Source: PFL42 sp964492235 (GTDB taxonomy: Bacteria > Chloroflexota > Anaerolineae > Anaerolineales > E44-bin32). Taken from it: 24,412 nucleotides of DNA. The DNA lies in assembly GCA_964492235.1 (NCBI GenBank), contig CAZBJQ010000027.1, forward strand, positions 1-24,412, given 5' to 3'. A model generated the notes under the pieces. That model did no database searches, had not been told where the DNA came from, and saw only the letters and a list, made by a program, of their open reading frames with translations. This document shows, piece by piece, positions 1-7,826 of this stretch. Every line of letters starts with the position of its first letter. Position 1 is the stretch's first letter. The position numbers were made by a program, and so were the translations under genes.

Positions 1-13
1 GGCGTTCCGTTTG

Positions 14-562
14 TCACTGGAATAGCGCCGCAGACCGCGCAGACGGAGGGGCTGCGAGTGCGGCGGGGTCGCAGTGCGGGCCGGTCCAGAACTGGGCGCT
101 GGCGAGGGCTTCATTCTTGTAGGCACTGATGAGGGGGCGGACTCTCCAAAGGTAGTGGGTCGCCGGCTCCAACTGTTTCTCCACGGTCCAGGACAGTGAG
201 GGACCCCCCATGTCGGGATCGATCTCCTCGACCACCTCCACAAAGACCGGATAAGGACGCGCCATTCTCGAGAGAGTGACAAGATAGGCGTCGGGGTTGC
301 AGTGGTACGTCCAGGATAGCGTCGGGTTCAGGTCGGTCATGGTGTCTTTGGGCGTGCACCCAGGAGCCTCCTGGAAGGGTGCCTCGTCCACATCGAGGCA
401 ATTGCTCTAGGCCTGGGCGACGACGAGCGGGACCGCCGGGACCGCAAACGATCCCAACGGAACATCAGGTTAGGACAACTGCCGAGTGCAGGCAGGCAGG
501 AGCGGAAGGACGAGCAGGAGGAGCAAAACTGGTGCTCGGGCAGTGACAGACTTGTGCTTCAT
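14..562 (-). pseudogene. Decayed lipoprotein with fibronectin-III-like region
   Basis: An ATG at 562 sits 5-6 bases after a GGGGAG ribosome site and opens a lipoprotein signal peptide: basic start, Leu-rich core and lipobox LLPAC, with the lipid-acceptor Cys at residue 25. The same frame is then interrupted by TAA (470-472) and TAG (407-409). It continues as a clean reading frame to TGA at 14, about 183 codons overall. The downstream part holds TLSWTYHCNPDAY, a central Trp and THYLWRVRP, a pattern typical of Fn3/Ig-like beta-sandwich lipoproteins. The frame is the same before, between and after the stops, so two nonsense changes rather than a frameshift separate the export signal from the domain. 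No function is recognised. Alternatively the first 30 codons could be an independent tiny lipoprotein, but frame continuity makes a pseudogene (or sequence errors) more likely. Confidence 0.6.
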
Positions 563-1191
563 GGGTCTCCCCGCGAGCGTTCCTCAGGGCGATGATGCGC
601 TTCCCGATTCTAGAGTTGATCCACTCGCCGCGCAAATGGATTGTCGAAGACCAAGGCGAACCGGCCGAGATCGGGTGGCAGAAGACCCCAGGCGAGAGGT
701 GCCGCGCCTGATGCGCGGTCGGCCACCGCCGCCACGCATCGGTAGGATCGCCGGCTGCCACTAGAACTCAGCGATCTTCCTCTTGACGGAAAGGCCCCTC
801 CCCGGTGGAGGCTGCGCAGTCGCGGTCGCTGGCCAGCTCGCGCCGTCTGCCCAGCCTCCAAACGGTGACAGCCAGGCGGGCCTGGCGCCGACGGATGCTC
901 TGGTGGCCGAACTAGCAGAATGAAGGATGCCTTTCTCAAGGAAGGGAATCGCATGTGTGGTGGCTGGGGCGGTGCCCCAACCGCCACATATGCGAACTCC
1001 TATCAGGCGGGACGGTTATTCCATCTGCCGTCGGGAGGCCGCGCGGGAACTGAGGGCCTAAGCGGGGGGCGCCGGCCTCGGCCGCACTCGATCGGGCCGG
1101 CACCAGCCTTCGACTCAATTCAACCGGATTCACTCCTATTCTATTCCTCCCCACCCCGCCAGCGGCCGGCGGCGTGAGACCGGATCCCCTG
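563..1191. other. Intergenic stretch without a convincing gene
   Basis: Short open frames exist on both strands, but none has a good ribosome site together with protein-like composition; they are rich in Arg/Pro/Gly/Ser, as expected of GC-rich noncoding DNA. The only structure I can support is the hairpin at 952-992 and a weak promoter-like element just before the UbiA gene. Confidence 0.55.
952..992. repeat. Long imperfect hairpin (19-bp arms, 3-base loop)
   Basis: The arm at 952-970 pairs with the arm at 974-992 around a GGT loop. Of 19 positions, 16 are Watson-Crick, two would be G-U pairs in a plus-strand RNA, and one is a C/A mismatch. The stem contains GGGGC/GCCCC next to the loop. Neither side has a T-run, so it is not a classical rho-independent terminator. 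It lies between the decayed lipoprotein gene and the UbiA operon, both of which point away from it. Confidence 0.6.
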
Positions 1192-1200
1192 TGCTAGAAT
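1192..1200 (+). promoter_or_regulatory. Possible extended -10 promoter for the UbiA operon
   Basis: TGCTAGAAT at 1192-1200 matches an extended -10 element (TG-N-TANAAT). No good -35 is seen 16-18 bases upstream. A start near 1207 would give a leader of about 12 bases to the ATG at 1219, or about 39 bases to the in-frame ATG at 1246. This is the only promoter-like element close to the operon start. Confidence 0.35.
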
Positions 1201-1218
1201 CGACACGCCTCCCGGTAG

Positions 1219-2118
1219 ATGACCGGGAGCCAGCAGTGTCCCCAGATGACAACGCTCGTGCGCACGCGTCACTTCCTCGAGCTGATCAAGTTCGAGCACA
1301 CGGTCTTCGCTCTGCCCTTCGCCTATCTCGGCATGCTTCTGGCGGCGGGCGCCTGGCCGTCATGGTGGGAATTCGCCTGGATCACGATCGCCATGGCCGC
1401 CGCCCGCACGCTCGGCATGAGTGCCAACCGCTGGGTCGACCGACGGCAGGACGCCCGCAATCCACGCACGGCCAATCGGCCGCTGGCCACCGGCGCCATC
1501 CAGCCGCGCACGGTTTGGATCGGGATGGGGGTCTCGGCGCTGGTCCTGGCCGCCGCCGCTTATGCCCTGGGGCCGCTGACCTTTCGCTTGCTCCCCGGCG
1601 CCTACATCTTCCTAATCGGGTATCCGTTCACCAAACGCTTCACCGTGCTCTCGCACCTGATGCTGGGAATGACCGACGGCCTGGCGACCCTCGGCGCCTG
1701 GGCGGCGGTGCGCCAGTCCCTCTTCACCCCATCCGATCTTCCAATATGGGTGCTGTACCTGGCCGTCACCTTCTGGATCACCGGGTTCGACATGATCTAC
1801 GCCTGCCAGGATATTGACTTCGACCGCCGGGAAGGGCTGTATTCCGCGCCGGCGCGCTACGGCCCAGCCTTCGCCCTGCGCCTCTCGTCGGTCTGCCACG
1901 CCCTGACGACTTTCTTGCTGCTGGGGCTCGGCGCGCTGATGGGGCTTGGCCCGATCTTCGCGGCCGGCGCCCTGGTAACCGGCGGTCTGCTTGCCTATGA
2001 GCACTACCTGGTCCGACCGGATAACTTCGCCCGATTGAACACGGCGTTCTTCAACGTCAACAGCGTCATCAGTCTGACCTTGCTGGTCACGACGGCGATG
2101 GCGTTGGTTGTGACCTAA
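1219..2118 (+). CDS. ubiA: UbiA-family prenyltransferase, probably menaquinone pathway (MqnP-like)
   Basis: Integral membrane aromatic prenyltransferase of 299 aa with about eight or nine hydrophobic segments. Both Asp-rich Mg-diphosphate motifs of the UbiA superfamily are visible: N70RWVDRRQD78 in the first half, and D198IDFDRREG after GFDMIYACQ in the second. The N-terminal LIKFEHTVFALPFAYLG block is the signature of the UbiA-like enzymes often annotated as 4-hydroxybenzoate polyprenyltransferase, which in the futalosine route prenylate 1,4-dihydroxy-6-naphthoate. UbiE and UbiX downstream support a quinone role; the exact aromatic substrate is inferred. The start is uncertain: ATG 1219 has no clear ribosome site, while ATG 1246 (residue 10) matches the usual family start but its GGGAG lies 16 bases away. 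The binding-protein gene begins 19 bases after its stop. Confidence 0.88.
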   Translation: MTGSQQCPQMTTLVRTRHFLELIKFEHTVFALPFAYLGMLLAAGAWPSWWEFAWITIAMAAARTLGMSANRWVDRRQDARNPRTANRPLATGAIQPRTVWIGMGVSALVLAAAAYALGPLTFRLLPGAYIFLIGYPFTKRFTVLSHLMLGMTDGLATLGAWAAVRQSLFTPSDLPIWVLYLAVTFWITGFDMIYACQDIDFDRREGLYSAPARYGPAFALRLSSVCHALTTFLLLGLGALMGLGPIFAAGALVTGGLLAYEHYLVRPDNFARLNTAFFNVNSVISLTLLVTTAMALVVT

Positions 2119-2137
2119 CCAAAGGAGGAAATACGAT

Positions 2138-3082
2138 ATGCTCCGCAAGCTGGCACCCCTGATGGCCGCCCTGGCACTGCTGGCGGCGGGCTGCGCCGGC
2201 CAACCGGCTGAGCCCAGCACCATCCGGGTCGGTGTCCTGCCGATCCTCGACGCCCTGCCGATGTACGTGGCGCAGCAGCAGGGCTACTTCGCCGAGGTCG
2301 GGCTGCAGGTCGAGTTCGTCCCGGCGGCCTCGGCTGCCGAACGCGACCAGCTGATGCAGGCCGGTCAGATCGACGGCATGATCAACGACCTGGTGTCGAC
2401 GATGCTGTACAACAAGGCTGAGCCGCAGATCACCGTCGTCCGCTTCGCCCGCACGGCCACGCCCGACTTCCCCCAGTACAGTATCCTGGCCGCCAAGGAT
2501 AGCGGCATCGCCTCCCCGGCCGACCTCAAGGGCGTGGAGATCGGCATTTCGGAGGGTACGGTCATCGCCTACACCACCGACCGTCTGCTGCAGGCCGAGG
2601 GCCTGGCGCCGGAGGACATCGTGACCATCGCCGTGCCCAAGATCCCCGACCGGATGGCGCTGCTGGACTCCGGGCAACTCAAGGCGGCTAACCTGCCCGA
2701 TCCGCTGTCGATGCTCGCTATGCAGGGTGGGGCGACGGTCGTCATCGATGACAGCGCGCATCCCGAGTACGGCAACAGCCTGATTTCGTTCCGCAAGGCG
2801 TATGTCGATGAGAACCCGGACGCCGTGCGTAGCTTCCTGGCCGCTATCGAGAAGGCGACCGCCGACATCAACCTCGACAAAGGCAAGTGGCAGGACCTGC
2901 TCGTCGAGCAGAAACTGGTCCCGGCACCGATCCTCGAGTCCTACACCCTGCCGGACTTCCCCACGGCCTCGGTTCCCAGCCAGGCGCAGTTCGCCGACGC
3001 GTTGGCCTGGACGATCGAGAAGGGCCTGGTCGAAGGCGAGATTCCGTATGGTGACTCGGTGAGCGGAGCGTACCTTCCGTAG
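2138..3082 (+). CDS. ABC transporter substrate-binding lipoprotein (NMT1/THI5-like)
   Basis: Extracytoplasmic solute-binding protein of 314 aa, anchored by lipid: the signal peptide ends in LLAAGC, with Cys at 19. The mature start, IRVGVLPILDALPMYVAQQQ, is the opening beta-strand and helix of the NMT1/SsuA/TauA-type periplasmic-binding fold, followed by GYFAEVGLQVEFVPA and ADLKGVEIGIS, which are standard for the family. An AAAGGAGG ribosome site lies nine bases before the ATG. ATPase and permease genes follow directly, so the three form one importer. Members of this fold bind thiamine precursors, sulfonates, nitrate or aromatic acids; the ligand here cannot be read from sequence. The menaquinone enzymes MqnA and MqnD also have this fold, but they lack lipoprotein signals and transporter partners, so I prefer a transport role. 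Confidence 0.87.
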   Translation: MLRKLAPLMAALALLAAGCAGQPAEPSTIRVGVLPILDALPMYVAQQQGYFAEVGLQVEFVPAASAAERDQLMQAGQIDGMINDLVSTMLYNKAEPQITVVRFARTATPDFPQYSILAAKDSGIASPADLKGVEIGISEGTVIAYTTDRLLQAEGLAPEDIVTIAVPKIPDRMALLDSGQLKAANLPDPLSMLAMQGGATVVIDDSAHPEYGNSLISFRKAYVDENPDAVRSFLAAIEKATADINLDKGKWQDLLVEQKLVPAPILESYTLPDFPTASVPSQAQFADALAWTIEKGLVEGEIPYGDSVSGAYLP

Positions 3083-3104
3083 CCAGGGCCTGGTCGAAGG
3101 CGAG
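3021..3104 (+). repeat. Exact 20-bp direct repeat across the end of the binding-protein gene
   Basis: AGGGCCTGGTCGAAGGCGAG occurs at 3021-3040, inside the last codons of the binding-protein gene, and again at 3085-3104, just after its stop codon and before the ATPase start. The copies are 64 bases apart and identical. The second copy supplies the GCGAG-rich sequence in front of the GTG start. A small duplication is the simplest explanation. Confidence 0.85.
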
Positions 3105-3115
3105 CGAGGCGCAGT

Positions 3116-3889
3116 GTGATCCGCCTGGATAAGATGACCTTCGCCTACCGCGACCAGCCGCCGCTGTTTGAGGGCTACAGCTGGCAGGTGGAACGCGGCC
3201 AGGCCTGGGCGGTGCTGGGCGCTTCAGGCTGCGGCAAGAGCACGCTGCTGTACTTGCTGGCCGGGCTGCAGCCGCCGACCTCGGGCAAGGTGCAGGTGGG
3301 CGGCGAGGCGTTGCTCCGCCCCAGGCCGCGCACCGGGCTGATCCTGCAAGACTACGGCCTGCTGCCCTGGGCGACGGTGAGGGCCAACGCGCGGCTGGGG
3401 CTGCGCCTGCGCGGCTTCTACGGCCCGGACGGACAGCATGCCCCGCGCGACGAGGTGGTCAAAGATATCGATGAACGCGTCGAGGCCTGGCTGCAGCGGC
3501 TGGGCCTTGACGCCGTCGCCGATAGCTTCCCCGGCCAGATCTCGGGCGGGCAGCGCCAGCGCACGGCCATCGCCCGCACGCTGGCGCTCAACCCCGATCT
3601 GCTGTTGATGGACGAGCCATTCGCCTCGCTCGACGCGCCGACGCGCCAGGATCTGCAGGATCTGACGATGCAGCTCCGCCACGAGGGTGGCCTGACGCTG
3701 ATCCTTGTCACACACGCCATCGAGGAGGCGGCCCTGCTCGGCGAGCGCGTCCTCGTCCTGGGCAAGCCGCCGCATCGCCTCCCGGTCATCTTTGACAACC
3801 CCGGCGGCGGACGCCCCGAGCACCGCGCCTCGCCGGCCTGGGAGCGGACCTGCGCCGCGCTGCGAGCGGCGCTGGAGCAGGCCGTATGA
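3116..3889 (+). CDS. ABC transporter ATP-binding protein
   Basis: Cytoplasmic ATPase of 257 aa that drives the importer formed with its two neighbours. Visible motifs in order: Walker A GASGCGKST (35-43), Q-loop LQDYGLLPW (Gln 78), signature ISGGQRQR (142-149, with Ile in place of the usual Leu), Walker B LLLMDEP (162-168) with D-loop ASLD, and switch His 200 in LVTHAIEEA. The architecture matches the SsuB/TauB/NrtD type. The segment between the Q-loop and the signature (FYGPDGQHAPRDEVVKDID) is longer than usual. Translation starts at GTG 3116. The stop overlaps the permease start as ATGA, indicating coupled translation. Confidence 0.92.
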   Translation: MIRLDKMTFAYRDQPPLFEGYSWQVERGQAWAVLGASGCGKSTLLYLLAGLQPPTSGKVQVGGEALLRPRPRTGLILQDYGLLPWATVRANARLGLRLRGFYGPDGQHAPRDEVVKDIDERVEAWLQRLGLDAVADSFPGQISGGQRQRTAIARTLALNPDLLLMDEPFASLDAPTRQDLQDLTMQLRHEGGLTLILVTHAIEEAALLGERVLVLGKPPHRLPVIFDNPGGGRPEHRASPAWERTCAALRAALEQAV

Positions 3890-4626
3890 GGCGCCGGGCG
3901 ATCGCGCTGGCAGCCGTTCTGCTGATCCTGCTGTGGGGTTTGCTGGCGGCGGTCGTCAACCGTCCGATCCTGCCCTCGCCCTTCGAGGTCTTGTGGATCA
4001 CGATCACCGAGCTGCCGGGCGAACTGGGGGGACATGTCCTGGTCAGCCTGTGGCGCGTCGTCGCCTCGACGGCGCTGGCGGTCCTGGCCGCCGTGCCACT
4101 CGGGATCATCCTCGGCCAGTCGAAGACGGCCGATCGCTGGTTCTCGCCGTTCGTCTATCTGCTGTTCCCGATCCCCAAGGTCGTGCTCTTGCCGGTGCTG
4201 TTGTTGTTCTTCGGCATCGGCGACCTGACCAAGATCGCCGTCATCTTCCTCATTCTCTTCTTTCAGATCCTGGTGCTGGTGCGCGATCAGGCCGCCGGCT
4301 TGCGGCCGGAGCTGCTGCACTCGGTGCGCAGCCTGGGCGCCGGACGCCGGGGCCTCTTTCGCTTCGTTTACCTGCCCGCCAGCCTTCCCGCCGTCTTGAC
4401 CGGCCTGCGCCAGTCGATCGGCACCGCCGTCGCCGTGCTGTACGTGGCCGAGCTGTTCGCCACCCAACGGGGCCTCGGCTACTACATCTACCTGCACGGC
4501 AGCACGCTCTTCGACTACCCACGCATGTACGCCGGCGTGATTGCCATGAGCCTGCTCGGCCTCGGCCTGTACCTGGTAGTCGACGCCGCGCAGCGGCGCC
4601 TGTGCCGATGGCAGTTCGCCACGTGA
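3886..4626 (+). CDS. ABC transporter permease (SsuC/TauC-like)
   Basis: Membrane channel subunit of 246 aa with about six hydrophobic segments and the BPD_transp_1 core: VSLWRVVASTALAVLAAVPLGIILG, then the FPIPKVVLLPVLLLFFGIG block typical of sulfonate/nitrate/thiamine-precursor permeases. It continues with the EAA-like cytoplasmic loop around VRSLGAGRRGLFRFVYLPASLPAVLTGLR, which contacts the ATPase. It starts at ATG 3886, overlapping the ATPase stop by four bases. UbiE follows 16 bases later, so transporter and quinone genes are probably on one transcript. Confidence 0.9.
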   Translation: MRRRAIALAAVLLILLWGLLAAVVNRPILPSPFEVLWITITELPGELGGHVLVSLWRVVASTALAVLAAVPLGIILGQSKTADRWFSPFVYLLFPIPKVVLLPVLLLFFGIGDLTKIAVIFLILFFQILVLVRDQAAGLRPELLHSVRSLGAGRRGLFRFVYLPASLPAVLTGLRQSIGTAVAVLYVAELFATQRGLGYYIYLHGSTLFDYPRMYAGVIAMSLLGLGLYLVVDAAQRRLCRWQFAT

Positions 4627-4642
4627 GGCGTGGGGAGAACCC

Positions 4643-5350
4643 ATGGCGGACCTGACCGGACCTGCCCGGGCGGCCTACGTCTCCCGCATGTTCGATCGCA
4701 TCTCCCGGCGCTACGATCTGCTCAACCGGCTGATGACGTTCGGGCAAGACCGGCGCTGGCGGCGCGACGCCGTGCTTCGGTTGGCTCTGCCGCCTCAGGC
4801 GCGCGTGCTCGACCTGGGCGCCGGCACAGGTGATCTGGCCTTCGAGGTCCTGCGCCACCATCCCGATGCCCGCCTGGCGGCAGGCGATTTCAGCCGGGCG
4901 ATGATGCAGGTCGGGCGGCGGCGCTCCGGCGGGGAGGGCGTGGCCTGGGTGTTGGCGGATGCGCTGCGTTTGCCCTTCCGGGCCAATACCTTCGACGGCG
5001 TGGTCAGCGGCTTCCTGATGCGCAACGTCAGCGATCTGCCGGCGGCCTTCGCCGAGCAAGCGCGCCTGCTGCGACCCGCAGGCCGGGCGGTCTGCCTGGA
5101 CACCACGCCGCCCAGGTCCGGCTGGATGCGTCCGTTGCTGCGGCTCCACCTGCACGTGGTCATCCCGCTGCTCGGGCGGCTGATCGCCGGCGAGGCCGAG
5201 GCGTACAATTACCTGCCGGACTCGACCGAGCGCTTCCTCGATGCCGACGCGCTGGCGCAGCAGATGACCCGGGCGGGTCTGAGCGAGGCGGGCTATGTGC
5301 GGCGCATGCTGGGAACGATCGCCATCCACTCGGCCAGAAAGCCCGGCTAG
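4643..5350 (+). CDS. ubiE: Demethylmenaquinone methyltransferase, UbiE/MenG family
   Basis: SAM-dependent C-methyltransferase of 235 aa that performs the last step of menaquinone synthesis. The N-terminal MFDRISRRYDLLNRLMTFGQDRRWRR is the UbiE signature, followed by SAM-binding motif I VLDLGAGTGDL (55-65), the acidic loop AAGDFS, ADALRLPF, and FLMRNVSDLPAAF, a variant of the family's GLRNV block. EAYNYLPDSTERFLDADAL near the C-terminus corresponds to the second UbiE signature (Y-x-YLP-S). A GGGGAG ribosome site precedes the ATG. Because the neighbours are menaquinone-type, demethylmenaquinone is the likelier substrate; the ubiquinone version of the reaction is not supported by context. Confidence 0.92.
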   Translation: MADLTGPARAAYVSRMFDRISRRYDLLNRLMTFGQDRRWRRDAVLRLALPPQARVLDLGAGTGDLAFEVLRHHPDARLAAGDFSRAMMQVGRRRSGGEGVAWVLADALRLPFRANTFDGVVSGFLMRNVSDLPAAFAEQARLLRPAGRAVCLDTTPPRSGWMRPLLRLHLHVVIPLLGRLIAGEAEAYNYLPDSTERFLDADALAQQMTRAGLSEAGYVRRMLGTIAIHSARKPG

Positions 5351-5368
5351 CCGCACGCGGAGGATGCC

Positions 5369-5941
5369 GTGGAGCAAGCCCAACGGCGGATCATCGTCGC
5401 CATCACCGGCGCCTCGGGCGCAATCTTCGGCATCCGCACGCTGGAAGTGCTGCGATCGCTTGGCGCCGAGTCCCATCTGATCCTCAGCCCGGCGGGCAAG
5501 GTGACCATCCATCAGGAAACAGGGCGGAAGGTGAGCGAGGTCGAGGCGCTGGCCAGCGTCGTTCATTCCCCGCAGGACATCGGCGCCCCGATCGCCTCGG
5601 GCTCCTTCGTCACCCAAGGCATGATCATCGCCCCGTGCTCGATCAAGACGCTTTCCGCCGTCGCCAACAGCTACGCCGAAGACCTGATCGCCCGGGCCGC
5701 CGATGTTTGTCTGAAGGAAGGGCGCCCGCTGCTGCTGATGGTGCGCGAGACACCGCTCCATCGCGGCCATTTGCGATTGATGGACCTGGCCGCCCGCTCC
5801 GGGGCCATCCTGTTTCCACCGTTGCCTGCCTTCTATGACAAGCCGCAGTCGCTCGATGATCTGGTGACGGCTACCGTCGGACGGGCGTTGCAGCGCCTGG
5901 GAATCGACAACGACGCCTACCAGACCTGGCAGGGGCTGTGA
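5369..5941 (+). CDS. ubiX: UbiX-family flavin prenyltransferase
   Basis: Cytoplasmic enzyme of 190 aa that makes prenylated FMN, the cofactor of UbiD-type decarboxylases. The flavin-binding start is IIVAITGASGAIFGIRTLEVL, followed by the family blocks IASGSFVTQGMIIAPCSIKTLSAVAN and RPLLLMVRETPLHRGHLRLM, and PPLPAFYDKP near the C-terminus. GTG 5369 is chosen because GGAGG lies six bases upstream and the length fits the family. In the futalosine pathway a UbiX-like protein (MqnM) and a UbiD-like protein work with the UbiA-like enzyme; the UbiD partner is not in this window. Confidence 0.93.
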   Translation: MEQAQRRIIVAITGASGAIFGIRTLEVLRSLGAESHLILSPAGKVTIHQETGRKVSEVEALASVVHSPQDIGAPIASGSFVTQGMIIAPCSIKTLSAVANSYAEDLIARAADVCLKEGRPLLLMVRETPLHRGHLRLMDLAARSGAILFPPLPAFYDKPQSLDDLVTATVGRALQRLGIDNDAYQTWQGL

Positions 5942-5956
5942 GGCCTGCCGGTTCGC

Positions 5957-6424
5957 ATGCACGCCAGCCCGCCCCTCTCCGACTCCGACCGGCAGGCGAT
6001 TCTGGCTTTGCTGGCGGAGACCGCCGCCCTCAGCCTGGCCACGCTCGACCCCGACGGCGCCCCCCGCGCCACGCCGTTGTTCTTTGCCTTCGATGAGTCG
6101 CTGGCGCTGACGTTCCTCTCCGATCCTGCCAGCCAGCACAGCCGCAATCTGTTGGCTGAGCCCCGCTGTGCGGTGGGGCTGTACCCGGCCGTCGACGACT
6201 GGCGCGCCCTGCGTGGCTTGCAGATGCGCGGCCAGGCCCGGCGGCTCTCGGCCACTCAGAGCGGGGAAGCCTTCCGGCTGTACGCCCGCCGATTCACATT
6301 CGTTGCCGATTTGCCGCAAGCGGTCGACTCGGCTTCGCCGTATCTCTTCGTGCCGGATTGGATCCGCCGCATCGACAACCGGCAGGGCTTCGGCTTTCAG
6401 CGGGAGTGGGATCTGCATGTCTAG
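5957..6424 (+). CDS. PNPOx-like (split-barrel) FMN-binding family protein
   Basis: A 155-aa protein with the pyridoxamine 5'-phosphate oxidase-like split barrel. The start LLAETAALSLATLDPDGAPRATPLFFAFDE, followed by FLSDPASQHSRNLLAEPRCAVGLYP and LQMRGQARRLS, gives the three conserved strands, and the C-terminus ends near GFQREWDLHV. Members bind FMN, F420 or haem and act as small oxidoreductases; the substrate is unknown here. It begins 15 bases after UbiX with a weak ribosome site, and its stop overlaps the next gene's start by eight bases, so it is part of the same transcription unit. Proximity to UbiX might mean shared flavin chemistry, but that is only a guess. Confidence 0.82.
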   Translation: MHASPPLSDSDRQAILALLAETAALSLATLDPDGAPRATPLFFAFDESLALTFLSDPASQHSRNLLAEPRCAVGLYPAVDDWRALRGLQMRGQARRLSATQSGEAFRLYARRFTFVADLPQAVDSASPYLFVPDWIRRIDNRQGFGFQREWDLHV

Positions 6425-7148
6425 GCCAGCGCACCCGAAAGCGGCCAGGCTGGGGGAACCTTCCTATGTCTGGCGCGCCGGCCAGGAGCGCCGCTGGCAG
6501 ATGATCGCACAGGCCGCCGGGGCGCGCCTCGCCGGCGCCGTTCTGGACAATGGCTGCGGCGTCGGCCTGTACCTGCGCCCCCTGGCGGCGCGGGCGCACC
6601 TGGCGATCGGTGCCGAGTTCGACTTCGAACGCTGCATCGAAGCCCGACGCATCGCCCCGGTGTCACAGGCCGCCGGTGAGGCGCTGCCTTTTCCTTCCTG
6701 CTCCTTCGACCTGATCCTGTCCCACGAAGTGCTCGAGCACGTCGCCGATGACCGGGCGGCGCTGGCAGCGATGGCGCGCACGCTGCGTCCGGGCGGACGC
6801 ATCATCCTTTTCGTGCCTAACCGCGGTTATCCCTTTGAGACGCACGGCGCCTACTGGCGGGGTCGGTACCATTTCGGCAATGTCCCCCTGGTCAACTACC
6901 TGCCGCGCCGCTGGCGCAACCGACTGGCCCCCCATGTGCGCGTCTACACATCCAACGAGTTGCGGCGCCTGATCGAGGGCCTGCCCTTGCGTCTGGTCTC
7001 CCGCACGATCCTCTTCGGTGCCTATGACAACCTGATCGCCCGCTGGCCGCGCCTGGGCAGATCGCTGCGGGCCGTGCTGCAAGGGCTGGAACGTACTCCG
7101 CTGCGCCGCCTGGGCCTGTCGCATTTCTGGGTACTCGAGCGGGTGTAG
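6417..7148 (+). CDS. Class I SAM-dependent methyltransferase
   Basis: A 243-aa methyltransferase of the Methyltransf_11 type. Motif I is VLDNGCGVGLYLRPLA, the acidic loop is GAEFDFERC, motif II is the region FDLILSHEVLEHVADD, and motif III is LRPGGRIILFVPN. The C-terminal part (HGAYWRGRYHFGNVPLVNYLP, VRVYTSNELRRLIEGL) resembles methyltransferases found near cell-envelope or lipid genes, and the acceptor is unknown. ATG 6417 is used because it overlaps the previous gene's stop by eight bases and gives the family's usual N-terminus, with EPSYVWRAGQERRWQMI before motif I. It is the last gene of the plus-strand run. Confidence 0.83.
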   Translation: MSRPAHPKAARLGEPSYVWRAGQERRWQMIAQAAGARLAGAVLDNGCGVGLYLRPLAARAHLAIGAEFDFERCIEARRIAPVSQAAGEALPFPSCSFDLILSHEVLEHVADDRAALAAMARTLRPGGRIILFVPNRGYPFETHGAYWRGRYHFGNVPLVNYLPRRWRNRLAPHVRVYTSNELRRLIEGLPLRLVSRTILFGAYDNLIARWPRLGRSLRAVLQGLERTPLRRLGLSHFWVLERV

Positions 7149-7633
7149 GCTGTTGGCCCGCAAGCTGGCCGTCCTCCTCCGCGGCCTGTAGGTCACTGGG
7201 GAATTCTGCGACCCCTTCTACCGTTCCCGTCCGGATCGGACATCGGTAACCCAAACCAATCTGCTGGTTCGTCAGCCGGACGCTGTCTGCGCTTGAGACG
7301 ATGAGAGGCAGGACTGTTGTTCTATCGTGCTAAGGGGAGGATCTAAGACACCGACCTATCCTGATCTCTTTCGCAGGCTACACCTCGTTCGGGGTGACAG
7401 CCTGTGCCCGGCACGGGTGCGACGGGCAGCTGGGCCAACGGCACACCGCTGGAGGCCGCATCCAACATGGCAGCACCCCCCTACGCGATCCCCAACGAGC
7501 ACCGGGCTCCAATGAACAGCCCATCGGAGTGCGGATGAAAGCCGGGCGATACGGAGGCGGTGCGGGATGAGAGACAGCTCGCTCGCCACGCTGGCTACGC
7601 CCTAAGGGTCGACCCATTGACTAACAAGCCCTT
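7149..7633. other. Intergenic stretch between convergent units
   Basis: No reading frame here has protein-like composition with a ribosome site. The region lies between the end of the plus-strand operon and the minus-strand cassette-like array. It contains CTAACAAG at 7621-7628, which recalls the conserved end of a recombination site, but nothing definite can be assigned. No transposase remnant was recognised. Confidence 0.45.
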
Positions 7634-7794
7634 CTCATGGAAGCTGTCCGGCGCAGGCGGGCAACGCCACTTGGACTCTTGGGCAAGATGGCGGGCCACC
7701 GGGGATCGCGGCCCGAACGGGGTGCGGTGAGGACCAGGTGCGGCCTGTCTGCCCCGGAACGGCAGGCCGGGCGCCAGGCAGCGAGTTGTTCGGC
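7634..7794 (-). repeat. Intercassette repeat, truncated copy (C)
   Basis: This copy shares with copies at 8396-8679 and 9451-9747 the block GCCCCGGAACGGCAGGCCGG followed by CAGCGAGTTG, plus GGCGGGCAACGCC and GAACGGGGTGCG. In cassette (minus) orientation it begins 32 bases after the lipoprotein stop as GCCGAACAACTCGCTG. The far end with CCTCGAGCTTCGCG is missing, so the copy is partial or degenerate. Confidence 0.7.
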
Positions 7795-7826
7795 GGCCCG
7801 TCCGATGCAGTCCGATCACCATCACG

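Noticed and set aside
2138..3082. Binding protein as a menaquinone enzyme of the MqnA/MqnD type
   Set aside because: It has a lipoprotein signal and directly adjoining ATPase and permease genes, which fit a transporter subunit instead.
3418..6418. Very long minus-strand open frames (408 and 722 codons) under the ABC, UbiE and UbiX genes
   Set aside because: Composition is dominated by Gln/Arg/Gly/His without any motif; they mirror codon bias of the plus-strand genes, whose families are certain.
7530..7560. Possible group II intron end (TGCGGATGAAAGCCG-like sequence)
   Set aside because: Only a short loose resemblance; no reverse transcriptase, no domain V structure and no second landmark.
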